A stretch of DNA of 64,000 nt from NCBI GenBank assembly GCA_036362985.1, contig JAYGXS010000003.1:48562846-48626845 (forward strand), given 5' to 3'. The translations under genes were made by a program, and so were the position numbers. The notes under the pieces are model-generated. The model worked only from the letters and a program-made list of their open reading frames with translations. It searched no databases and was not told where the DNA came from. Shown piece by piece: positions 11,455-20,360 of the stretch (position 1 is the first letter of the stretch; each line of letters begins with the position of its first letter). The DNA comes from Ligula intestinalis. Taxonomy: Eukaryota; Platyhelminthes; Cestoda; Diphyllobothriidea; Diphyllobothriidae.

Positions 11455-11570
11455 CAGGTTTTTTTCACTTGAAACAAACTCCCTATCTCGCCCAGTATTG
11501 ACAAAACAAAAACCTGAAACAAAACCAATACTGGCTGCAACATAGGGAGTTTGTTTTAGGTTTTTTCCGG
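11455..11570. repeat. Hairpin-forming repeat, copy 2 (MITE-like)
   Basis: The arms gaaacaaactccctat...cagtattg (11471-11500) and caatactgg...atagggagtttgtttt (11525-11557) are inverted copies around a loop of about 25 bases (11501-11524). The outer flanks (aggcaggttttttt and aggttttttcc) are also similar. It is related to 6175-6295. No coding. Confidence 0.6.
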
Positions 11571-12271
11571 TCTTCGAGGTGTTGGAAGGCGCCCAAGAGG
11601 TGCATTACCAACTCTTTACAATTGCCTGTAAACTGGCATAATAAACATATTATTATTATTATTATTATAAAAATCGAACGTATTATGTACACTTAAGGTT
11701 TATCTGTAGAGGAAGCCTTTTCCTGCAAAAACAAATAATAAATAAAGGAGCAGAAGGTTAGAGGTTGGAGGATTAACGCCCACTTGAGGTTGCGAATATA
11801 GTTAATTGGGTTGACTTGGGTCGCAAAATGTTATTTACTAGAATTTACCTACGTTCAGATCAGAATGCTGGGAAAAAAGAGAGGGTAAAATGGGCGAAAT
11901 CCAGCGTTTGTTGATATCAGAGGAATTTCCTACGCTATCAAACGCTGCGGAAAAGAACTTATTGTGTGTGTGAATTTTGCACTGTAAGAGAACATGAATG
12001 AAGAGCAGACACTTTTTATTTATATCTGTTCACAAAACAGAAAATTTTGTTTTACATCCATGAAATTGAGGTTAGTGTTATTAGGAGAGAGCGCATTACT
12101 TTTGGGAAAAGAAGAACGAAATAAGTTTGAAAAATTATATTTTGCAAATCTGGCAAGTTTTGTGCCACAAAATTAAGTAATAACCTTTTTTAAGTTGTTC
12201 TTTGCTGTACTCCATATTTAATTTAGATGTTATACTTGAGGGGTTACAGACAAGGAGTGCGTTTGAGAACT
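11571..12271. other. AT-rich stretch with no recognised gene
   Basis: It contains a short (TTA)n/(ATT)n microsatellite near 11648-11668 and small open frames without motifs. Nothing else is recognised. Confidence 0.5.
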
Positions 12272-12352
12272 TTATAAGTATATGGCAAACCAATTAATTG
12301 TACAATCGGTAGGAAGTTGGAGACAGTTAACATAACAAACATTTAGCAGGGT

Positions 12353-12858
12353 TGTCACGGGACATTGCGAAATTGTTATTTCTTCGTGATGTTTTAGTTC
12401 GGTAAGCGCAGCCATATGTTCCTTAGTCAAAGGCGTCATTTGTGTTACCGGAGCAATACGATATAGGTGAGAAATGTCCACAAATTTTGCTGTAAGCCAG
12501 CCCACCTCTTCATTGGACCTAGGTATTAAGTCAGAAAGCTGGGAGTTCAAGTCTTCAAATTGTGCCTCAATCTCAACCGGGTTTATTCTCCTGTTTGGGA
12601 CACAAAAGTCTAATCCCAGTGATAAAGCCTCTGTCTGTAATTTAGTAAGTTTAAGGTCTGAAAGGTTGAGAATAATTTCGTCTGGGTTCAGAGGAAAATT
12701 TTCGTCAGTAGACCTCTTGGATAAAGACTTCGTGTACTTCAAGTGGAATGTCTCTCTTGTCTTCTTTTGTATGATGCATGCATGTTTTATGAACATTAAC
12801 CAACAAAGCGGGCTTATATTGTCCAGAACATGTCTTGTCTGGTCCAGCTGAGTTTTGA
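12353..12858 (-). pseudogene. Penelope-like element relic, N-terminal coding part, inverted
   Basis: The minus-strand translation matches residues about 81-227 of the intact PLE protein at 14694-17039: DQTRHVLDNISPLCWLMF, HACIIQKKTRE, SLGLDFCVPNRRINP, LTKEHMAALTELKHHEEITI. The match stops where the RT KPDKGHG motif should begin. It sits head-to-head with a plus-strand fragment of the C-terminus of the same family (12900-13286), with about 40 bases of unrelated filler between. This arrangement suggests a twin-priming or inversion event during insertion. Confidence 0.85.
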
Positions 12859-12899
12859 TAGTATATACAGCCAACAACGAGTCCTCAATTGTAGACTGC

Positions 12900-13286
12900 G
12901 TAAGCCGCGTTCTCGTTCGAGCACGAACAAACCGGACAGTACGCTACATGGAAGCCGCCTACATACGGCGGGAGAAACCCGACCTATGTAAGCAATTAGA
13001 ACATGTGGCTTACCTACAGCTGCCTTGGGGTCCATAGGCCTACATTTAGTCACATTTTGTTTGTTTTTGTGTTGTTTTCTCCCCCTAAATTTCCGCCCCT
13101 CCCGAGTTACGTTGACAATATGAATGTTCGCTTACGCGTAAATTTGACCTTGCTTTTATCGATTTTGTTGATATTCAAATTGTGCTGTAACCCACTTGTT
13201 ATTCATTCATGCAAAGACGGGCCGCAGCTGACGAGCCGTCACGAAATTTATTTCATAGAATAAATTCTGCCATATTTGCTTGCTTC
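12900..13286 (+). pseudogene. Penelope-like element relic, C-terminus and 3' end
   Basis: The translation RVLVRARTNRTVRYMEAAYI and EKPDLCKQLEH...LQLPWG (to about 13037) matches the last 45 residues of the PLE protein that ends at 17039. After it, 13040-13286 corresponds to the intact element's 3' untranslated part, including a hammerhead-like motif at 13224-13270 and the terminal sequence ttctgccatatttgcttg. The RT domain and most of GIY-YIG are absent. Confidence 0.82.
13224..13270 (+). ncRNA. Hammerhead-ribozyme-like motif, PLE copy 1
   Basis: The core CTGACGA is at 13228-13234 and GAAA at 13243-13246. Stem I pairs GCAG (13224-13227) with CTGC (13267-13270). Stem III pairs 13246-13253 with 13258-13265 (seven Watson-Crick pairs and one wobble, loop CATA). 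The cleavage position would follow T13266 (ATT triplet). Stem II (13235-13242) has only its G-C closing pair. Layout is type I (open at stem I). The second copy at 17236-17284 has the same fold with compensatory changes. Confidence 0.6.
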
Positions 13287-13564
13287 AAATCTAACCCTTT
13301 AGCAACTGCACATACCGGTAGTTGTCTTTTTTACCGATAGGTCAAAATATACATTTTTATACTGTTTCACCGTCAAAGCCTCATTCTAGTTCCGGTAGAT
13401 TCACGTAAAAGCAAGTAATCTATTGCGTAAATACTGAATAATATCTAAAAATTTGGTACTTTGTCAATTTCCAGCAAGAAATAGTTTGTATTACTCGATA
13501 TACTATACGAGATAATTTTCATCCTGCGTAGCCTCTTCGGTAATTCAAATTTTCTGTCGCAATT

Positions 13565-14600
13565 TTGTGCATAACTTTGCTTAGAACATATCCTATCACT
13601 CACTTTCTATTCAATATGATACCCAAGCCACAACTGAGACGTAAATTAACCCGTAATACCAATTCTCCTAACGATAAACCCATCTTAAGCGTGAAGAAAC
13701 TTGATCTTGATGCTTTAGACATATTTAGTAAGCTTGATAACCAATACGCTTGCCTGTTTACGGTCCTTGGTGCCATCTTTGATGGAAAGGTATCTACGCT
13801 TACTTCTCAGCAATGTGAGAAACTAGAGCCTTTAGTCAATATGGTGTCTACTGAGACCCGTGATCGGCAAAAAAGGAATTTTAATTTTCTTTTGAAAAAT
13901 GATTCATAAGATAAACAACCTATAGATGTTGCTGTTCAGTTTCTTTACTCTTGTGGCTTTAATTTTAAAGTTGCAGAAGCTAAAAGACTCTCATCCCGAA
14001 GTAAAAACCCGCTGATTCTCGTAAAACTTTTTTCGGCGATAGAAGTAGACCTTATATTCTCTCAGCATGAGCGGTCAGCCAACTATTTCAAGGAAAATTA
14101 ACTTTACATATGCAGGGATAAAACGCCAATGGAGTGTCGGGTTTTATCTAAAGTAGCAAATGAGAACGCTGGCTCCGTTTCAACAAAACCAAAAGTTGTC
14201 TCTGAGGCCGGCCCTCCCGCTCAGGTAAGCCCACATCCCTCTGGATCAATGTAAGTTTCCCCTGATACTTCTCCCATTCACCTTACTCGTGATTCGAGTG
14301 AGATTGTAGCCTCGTCAAGTTGTTCTCCTTCTAAGCCAACCACGTCTGTGATAGCTTTAAATTCCGATAAACCTACGAACGCCCCTAGTACATCTACGTC
14401 AGTATTCAAATTCGGCAATATGATTACCGATAACAACTCAGTATCTAACAAAGACCCAACCGCTCAAGCTAGCACTTTCCCTATCCCCAATCTTCATCAA
14501 CATCCCCAAAATAATTCAGCCAGCTTATAATATTAACCGTTTTTCAGAACCAGTCATGCAATTTTCGAAGGCAAATTTTCCGTCAAATTATGATATAATG
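13565..14600 (+). pseudogene. CR1/Jockey-like LINE ORF1 (Gag-like), 5' part
   Basis: The ORF likely starts at ATG 13617 (MIPKPQLRRKLTRN) and runs to a TAA at 13907. The same protein continues past it in fragments: FLYSCGFNFKVAEAKRLSS, then NPLILVKLFSAIEVDLIFSQ and YICRDKTPMECR. These blocks resemble the RNA-binding domain of LINE ORF1 proteins (RPLLVKF ... DLTPxER). A Ser/Thr/Pro-rich tail extends to 14600, where a PLE is inserted (14601-17302). The reading sense resumes at 17303. Several stops show decay. Confidence 0.65.
14589..14600. repeat. Target site duplication, left copy (TATGATATAATG)
   Basis: The 12-bp sequence occurs here and again at 17303-17314, immediately after the PLE's terminal inverted repeat. 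The LINE ORF1 codons on either side (NYDIM before, PQNPIF after) join through it. Confidence 0.9.
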
Positions 14601-14632
14601 TGAAATTTGAAGGTGTTTTTCCCCGGAACAAA

Positions 14633-14671
14633 TTGAAAACAGGCGAAAACAGCAGAATTCATTGATATCAA
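14633..14671 (+). repeat. PLE terminal inverted repeat, left arm (39 bp)
   Basis: It is the perfect reverse complement of 17264-17302. It begins ttgaaaacaggcg and ends attgatatcaa. It overlaps the region just before the ORF and also reads as open frame. Confidence 0.92.
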
Positions 14672-14693
14672 ATTTCTCAAACGGCACCTCCCC

Positions 14694-17039
14694 TTGGATA
14701 TAATAAAGTCTCTGGATAGACTTTTAGAATTGCGTTGCAAAATAACGAAGCACAATACACATATTAAATTTCTACAGAATTGCATTAATAACAAGGAATA
14801 TCCAGTGGAATTCTACAAGGTCCTCCGTCGAGGAAAATTGCGTCCAACCATTAAAAATCTGGACCGCCTTGCACAATCAAGAATTGAAGACTTGGTGGCG
14901 CAAGTCTGTACCAACAAATGTCACTTGGATCAAGCAAAGCATGTTTTGGATAAGATAAGTTTCTACTGTTGGTTAATGTTCATGAAACATGCATGTATTA
15001 TACAAAAGAAGACAAGAGAGACTAATGGCCTTAAATTAAGGAAGACATTATGCAAGACATCTATTGGTGACAAATTTCCTCCGAACATAGATGAAATTAT
15101 TCTCAATTTATCTGACATCAAACTTACTAAACTTCAATCAGAGGCTTTATCACTAGGACTAGATTTTTGCGTTCCAAACAGGAGAATAAACCCAATAGAA
15201 ATTGAGGCGCAATTTGAAGACCTAAATTCACAGCTGGCAGATCTATTACCCAGATCGACTGGTGATGTGAACTGGGTGAAGGCAAAAATGGTCGACATTG
15301 CGCATCAGTACCGCAAAGCTCCAGTAACACAACTGACACCACTGACTAAAGAACACATGGATGCTCTTTCTGCACTGAAACACAATGAAGAAATCACCAT
15401 TTCCAAACCCGATAAAGGCCATGGAGTGGTCATCCTTAACCGAAAGGACTATGTAAGAAAAATGGAATCCATTTTAAGCGATCAGAGCAAATTTCGTCTA
15501 GAGACGTCAGGTAAAGAGGAAACTAAGGCAATAGAAAACTCTGCCTGGAAACTGATTAAACAATTGTCAGAAAATAATCTTATTGACTCCTCAACTGCGC
15601 TTTTCCTAAAGCCCAGAGGTACGCATATCCCTAGACTATACGGACTCCCCAAAACTCACAAAAAGGATATACCTTTACGACCAATTCTCTCTATGTCCAA
15701 TTCCCCCCAACATAGATTAGCACAATGGCTTGTAAAGGAAATAAAGCCCATTCGAGAACGGTTCTCCACTTACACTACGAAGGACACCTTTCAATTTATC
15801 GAGGACATCAAGCTTCAAAAAGTTACTGATAAATTTATGATTTCACTAGACGTCGAATCACTATTTACAAATGTACCGCTGGATGAGACAATAGACATTA
15901 TTTGTGCCCATGCGTCCGAAACACGCCTGTCACCTGCAATACTGCGCCAATTACTGCTACTCTGCACCAAAAATGTTCAATTTCTCTTTAATGGACAACT
16001 TTACAGGCAAATTGACGGAGTAGCAATGGGCAGTCCGCTAGGGCCCACATTTGCGGATGTTTTCATGGGTTATCTAGAAGAAAAAGCGTCTTCAAGAATC
16101 AACAATACAACCTTATACAGAAGATATATGGATGACATATTCACAATTGTTGATTCCAATGAAGAGGCCGATGACCTTCTCAAATTTATGAACACTTTGC
16201 ATCCTAAAGTTAAATTTACAATGAAAACAGAGCAGCATAACAAGCTCCCCTACCTAGACGTCCTCATGTTTAGAGAGGATGATGGTTCCATAAGGCGCTC
16301 GGTTTTCCATAAAAAGACCTGGAAAGGGCAATATCTACACTTCATGAGCTTCGTGCCAATTCAGTGGAAGCGTAATCTGGTACAGAACCTTTTTCAACGA
16401 GCAAGGAACATTTGCTCTAGTGAGACTTTACCAGAAGAGCTTTCTCGTCTTAACTCAGCCCTACTCAACTGTGGCTACCCGGCACGCTTTATTCAAAAGT
16501 ACAGCAATTCCCTACGGCCAAAATTTCTGGAACAGTCAGTTCCAAAAAAGCCCGTCATGATATCCTTACCATTCAAAGGTGACGACATTTCCAACACCAT
16601 CAAGCGACGATTACGCTGTACGATAGAAAGGACCTACAACGCAGCAAAATTAGTCTTCTTAAGTTCTACCAAAAGTATTCCATTAAAACGGCCAAAGGAT
16701 GCTCTGCCATTGCACGCCACCTCCAATTGTGTTTACGAATTCACATGTAATTGCGGATGCAAATACATTGGGCGCACGCAAAGGCAACTCGCAGCCAGGG
16801 CCGCTGAGCACTTGCCTAATTGGCTTTTGAAGCAAGAAGACAGAATACCAAGGTCCTCCATTACCAAGCATCTATTAGACAGCGGTCATTCTGTCGACGG
16901 TAAAACAGCGTTTCGAGTACTTGTTCGGGCCCGAACAAACCGAATCCTGCGCTATTTAGAAGCTGCATACATACGGTGGGAGAAACCTGACCTATGCAAG
17001 CAGCTTGATCATGTCGTCAACCTCCAACTGCCCTGGTGA
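14694..17039 (+). CDS. Penelope-like reverse transcriptase with GIY-YIG endonuclease
   Basis: The uninterrupted 781-codon frame encodes an alpha-helical N-terminal region (residues 1-230), then RT motifs: KPDKGHGVVIL, YGLPKTHKK, SLDVESLFTNVP with catalytic Asp 386, DGVAMGSPLGPTFAD, and RRYMDDIFTIV with YMDD at 16125-16136 (residues 478-481). LPYLDVLMF and the thumb block HKKTWKGQYLHF follow. The C-terminus carries a Cys-rich segment (FTCNCGC) leading into the GIY-YIG nuclease: KYIGRTQRQL with YIG at residues 691-693, AARAAEH, and HLLDSGH. The protein would nick DNA and prime reverse transcription of its RNA at the nick. The listed start is a TTG; no ATG is in frame until about 14977, so the true initiation is unclear. 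All catalytic residues I can check are present. Confidence 0.93.
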   Translation: MDIIKSLDRLLELRCKITKHNTHIKFLQNCINNKEYPVEFYKVLRRGKLRPTIKNLDRLAQSRIEDLVAQVCTNKCHLDQAKHVLDKISFYCWLMFMKHACIIQKKTRETNGLKLRKTLCKTSIGDKFPPNIDEIILNLSDIKLTKLQSEALSLGLDFCVPNRRINPIEIEAQFEDLNSQLADLLPRSTGDVNWVKAKMVDIAHQYRKAPVTQLTPLTKEHMDALSALKHNEEITISKPDKGHGVVILNRKDYVRKMESILSDQSKFRLETSGKEETKAIENSAWKLIKQLSENNLIDSSTALFLKPRGTHIPRLYGLPKTHKKDIPLRPILSMSNSPQHRLAQWLVKEIKPIRERFSTYTTKDTFQFIEDIKLQKVTDKFMISLDVESLFTNVPLDETIDIICAHASETRLSPAILRQLLLLCTKNVQFLFNGQLYRQIDGVAMGSPLGPTFADVFMGYLEEKASSRINNTTLYRRYMDDIFTIVDSNEEADDLLKFMNTLHPKVKFTMKTEQHNKLPYLDVLMFREDDGSIRRSVFHKKTWKGQYLHFMSFVPIQWKRNLVQNLFQRARNICSSETLPEELSRLNSALLNCGYPARFIQKYSNSLRPKFLEQSVPKKPVMISLPFKGDDISNTIKRRLRCTIERTYNAAKLVFLSSTKSIPLKRPKDALPLHATSNCVYEFTCNCGCKYIGRTQRQLAARAAEHLPNWLLKQEDRIPRSSITKHLLDSGHSVDGKTAFRVLVRARTNRILRYLEAAYIRWEKPDLCKQLDHVVNLQLPW

Positions 17040-17235
17040 TTGGCCATTAAATTTAATTTCCCACATGTTTTCCGTTAACTTCTCCCATCCACTACTCCCC
17101 ATATGTTGACTTAACGTTCCCGTCCTTTATCGATTAATTTTTAAACTGACTCAGGTTCCTTGCTGTTACCAGTAATTCTGTGAGATTTACCACTCCTGTA
17201 TGTGTCTTCGTTAACATTCTTATGCAACGACAAGA

Positions 17236-17284
17236 AGCAGCTGATGAGCTGTCTCGAAATTTGTTGATATCAATGAATTCTGCT
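17236..17284 (+). ncRNA. Hammerhead-ribozyme-like motif, PLE copy 2
   Basis: Core boxes are CTGATGA (17241-17247) and GAAA (17256-17259). Stem I pairs AGCAG (17236-17240) with CTGCT (17280-17284). Stem III pairs 17259-17266 with 17271-17278 (six Watson-Crick and two wobble pairs, loop ATAT). Cleavage is expected after T17279. Stem II (17248-17255) keeps only the closing G-C pair. Hammerheads near PLE termini are established in the family. Its 3' half lies inside the terminal inverted repeat. Confidence 0.62.
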
Positions 17285-17302
17285 GTTTTCGCCTGTTTTC
17301 AA
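17264..17302 (-). repeat. PLE terminal inverted repeat, right arm (39 bp)
   Basis: Perfect reverse complement of 14633-14671. It ends exactly where the 12-bp target duplication starts. Confidence 0.92.
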
Positions 17303-17314
17303 TATGATATAATG
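17303..17314. repeat. Target site duplication, right copy (TATGATATAATG)
   Basis: Identical to 14589-14600. It restores the reading sense of the interrupted LINE ORF1. Confidence 0.9.
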
Positions 17315-17530
17315 CCTCAAAATCCTATTTTTATGCCCCCTCCTGGTTTTCCCATGCCACACTTCAGCCGCCCTTTCTATGGAGCCCCCTCTAATATGCC
17401 TTTCTACAATATGCACCGTTCATTTGATAATAATTACTTGACAAACTGTAGACCAGGGCCAATTTCCTTTCCGCCTTTTGTTTCTCCAATGCCATTTCCC
17501 TTTCCGCCACCAAGTTTTCTTTTTTTATAA
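17315..17530 (+). pseudogene. LINE ORF1, 3' part after the nested PLE
   Basis: The frame PQNPIFMPPPGFPMPHFSRP continues to 17530 and is very rich in Pro, Phe and Met. It is the C-terminal tail of the ORF1 interrupted at 14600. It ends ten bases before the endonuclease sequence of ORF2 begins. Confidence 0.65.
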
Positions 17531-17539
17531 ATACTGACG

Positions 17540-20320
17540 AGCGTAACCTGAATCTGAAGGATACGCTCAGTATAGTCTCACTCAATGCGAAATCAGTTGT
17601 TAATAAGATGACAGAACTTAAAACAGTAGCATTTGAGCTTGATGCAGATGTGCTCTGTGTCACTGAATCTTGGACACACTCTCTTAATTCTGACTCGACA
17701 CTCGCCATAGATAAATATAGTTTGTACAGACAAGACCGCATTGAAAAGCGTGGCGGTGGTTGCCTTCTTTATATTAAATCATCCTTTGTACATTTCCCGT
17801 ATCACCTGAGCATTTCGTCATTTTCTGGAAATTTTGTCTTATTTCAATCATCCTGCCACACAATAAAAAAGCGATGATTGGGTGTGTCTACAATCCTCCC
17901 AGTAACTCAAGTAATGTAATGCAGCTGTGCTAAATGTTTGAAAAAGTTGCAGAGACTCGATTCGATGTCAGAATAATTATAGGTGATTTTAATCTGTCAG
18001 ACATTGACTGGCATGCAAATACCTGTCCACCAAGATTTCAGAAATTGGTTGACACTATTAACTTTTCAAACATGTCACAACTGGTCAGTTCAGTAACCAG
18101 AAATGACAACATATTAGATTTAATTTTTACAAATGATGTCCACTCTCTTTTTATGAATTTTCATCGTGATATTTTCACAAGTGACCATGCCTTAATTCAC
18201 TGTTGTTTTTCAGTCTCTCTTTCTAAAAAGCCCGATGTAAAATGCAATAACCTCGACTTTGGTAACGTGAACCATGAATTAGTAAGTGATTTCGTAAGTA
18301 CCGTAGATTGGCATAGCATATTTTCAACTAACGATCCCTACTTCTTCCAGGAGCTATTGCAAAACCTTACAGAAAATATTCAGGCTCTTATCCCACTTAA
18401 GATTTTTAAATCAAATTCAGCTTCTTCTACTGTGCCACATTTTCTCCAAAATACACTTGAGCAATTACAAAAACAACTTAAGGATACGTCTAACAGCTCT
18501 TTATCAGTTCACTTAAGAATAGCGCAAATATTTGAATTAGCGCTTAAAATAAGGCTTGCACGAGATAGGCGTAGAGAGGCCACAGCATTAAGTGATGCGA
18601 ATTCTTCCAGATCAGTTGCACAAGTCTTCCGTCTTCGGTCGGCTAAGCTTCAGAAAGTCATTCCACCCTAACTCAATGGCAACAATCATTTTGTTACAGA
18701 AGATTTGGAGCAAGCAGCATTGCTAAATTCATTTTTCGCCAAGTTCTTTACCATCGAAACTAGCCCCACTCCTGTAATCCCCTTGCTGTGTGATTCAAAT
18801 CTCAGTACCCTTAATTTCTCACCCGCTTTTATTCAAAAAGAAATAAGTCGTCTTAAAAATTCACATTCGGTAGGAACTGATAACATTCCAAACTCACTCA
18901 TCAAACAATTAAGAGATTTCCCACCCTCACTGAGTAAGTTATTTTCAGTGCTTCTTGAGAATGGCTTTTTTCGCGGACTACTGGAAAACTTCTATTATAA
19001 TGCCCGTATTTAAATCTGGTTCCCGATCAGATATTCACAATTATCGTGGTGTTCATAAAACGCCCTCTCTGGCTAAACTCTTTGAAAAACTAATTGCCAA
19101 AAAAATTACAGATTTCTGCATAAATAATAACATTCTCAGCTCCTCACAGCACGGCTTTTTACCGGACCAATCTTGTGAAACATGCCACATGTCTTTTCTA
19201 AATCTACTTACTTCTCTTCGTAATGATCATCTATCTGTGGTAGTTATCTATTTTGACCTAAGTAAAGCATTTGATAAAGTTCCTCACAGGAGGCTCCTAG
19301 CCAAACTAGAGGCTATAGGATTTCGTAGTCCACTTACTAACTTTATCAGATCTTATCTTTCAAATCGACAACAAAAGGTTTTAGTGGGATCCTCATACTC
19401 TACTCCTACCGCAATTTTGAGTGGTGTCCTTCAAGGTACCGTGCTAGGTCCTCTGCTCTTTTTGCTTTACATAAATGATATCTCATTGAGTGTTAAACAC
19501 TCCCAAACTTATATTTATGCAGATGATCTCAAGTGTGTTGACTCCTTCTCTAACTCTACGGCCATGAGATGCTTAGAACAAATTCATTCTGATCTGCACG
19601 CTCTTTCGGCGTGGAGCTCAACATGACAGATGGAGTTCTCACCTTCTAAGTGCCGATATATGTGCTTTGGGCCTGAAAGGCTGCCACAACCTGTTATTTT
19701 TCAAGGCTACCCAATGACTGAATGTTCCAGTATCAAGGACCTAGGATTAAGCTACACCAATAAATTAGACCTTTCTTCTCACGCCGATAGAATTACAGCC
19801 AAAGCCGCACAGATTTGCGGCTTTATCTCTTATAATTTCTATCTTCCTGAAATGAAATTAAGACTTAATCGTATGTTCGTGCTCCCCATCTTAGAATACT
19901 GTTGCCCCCTTTTTCGGTCTCATGAATCAAGGTAGCCGTTCAAAAATTGAGCAAATTCAAAAACATTTCACACAAAAACTGCTGTATCCGACAGCTACTA
20001 ATACTTGCTACTCAAAAAGATGTCAATTAACAAAACTAAGGTTCCTTTGGGTCAGGAGATTAGAAGCAGGCTTTTGTCTACTTTTTCGGCTTAATAATAG
20101 CACAAATTTACCCAGGACTTCTGTAATTACCCCCGTCAGCCGTCCCTACAACCTAAGAAACTCGGCACTTGTTATACCCCCTCCTGCATCTTCCTCATGT
20201 AAACGCTCTTTGTTTTTTGCTTCCAGATATAGCTGTCTTTGGAATAACTTCCCAATCGAAATTAGGTCGTTAACTAGACTGTCTGCTTTCAAACAGAGAC
20301 TGCACATTTATCTTCCATGA
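17540..20320 (+). pseudogene. CR1/Jockey-like LINE ORF2: endonuclease and reverse transcriptase
   Basis: The order is an APE-type endonuclease followed by RT. Endonuclease blocks are SIVSLNAKSVVNKM, DVLCVTESW, DRIEKRGGGCLLYIK, VRIIIGDFNLSDIDW and TSDHALIHC. RT blocks are LKNSHSVGTDNIPNSL, NYRGVHKTPSLAKLFEKLI, SQHGFLPDQSCE, YFDLSKAFDKVPHRRLL, SGVLQGTVLGPLLFLLYIND and YIYADDLKCVDSF (YADD at 19516-19527). The C-terminal LWNNFPIEIRS block ends at 20320. Breaks: a shift near 17876, a stop at 18669, a shift near 18960, a TGA for Trp at 19624 and a shift near 19920. It once encoded target-primed reverse transcription machinery. Confidence 0.92.
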
Positions 20321-20360
20321 CTCTATTAACCTTCTATTCTCCTCATCTTTTCTGAGCAGA

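Larger units (their letters stand above)
14601..17302 (+). mobile_element. Penelope-like retroelement, near-complete, nested in a LINE
   Basis: The insertion is 2702 bp with exact 12-bp flanking duplications. It contains one open frame with reverse transcriptase and GIY-YIG nuclease domains, a 39-bp perfect inverted repeat (14633-14671 and 17264-17302) and a hammerhead-like motif at 17236-17284. The 3' inverted repeat abuts the duplication; the left one is preceded by 32 extra bases. PLEs are retroelements related to telomerase RTs that lack true LTRs. The intact ORF and exact duplication make this the youngest-looking element in the window. Confidence 0.93.
17040..17302 (+). other. PLE 3' untranslated region
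   Basis: A 263-base non-coding tail between the ORF stop and the target duplication. Its last 67 bases contain the hammerhead-like motif and the right arm of the inverted repeat. The equivalent region is recognisable in the relic at 13040-13286. Confidence 0.8.
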
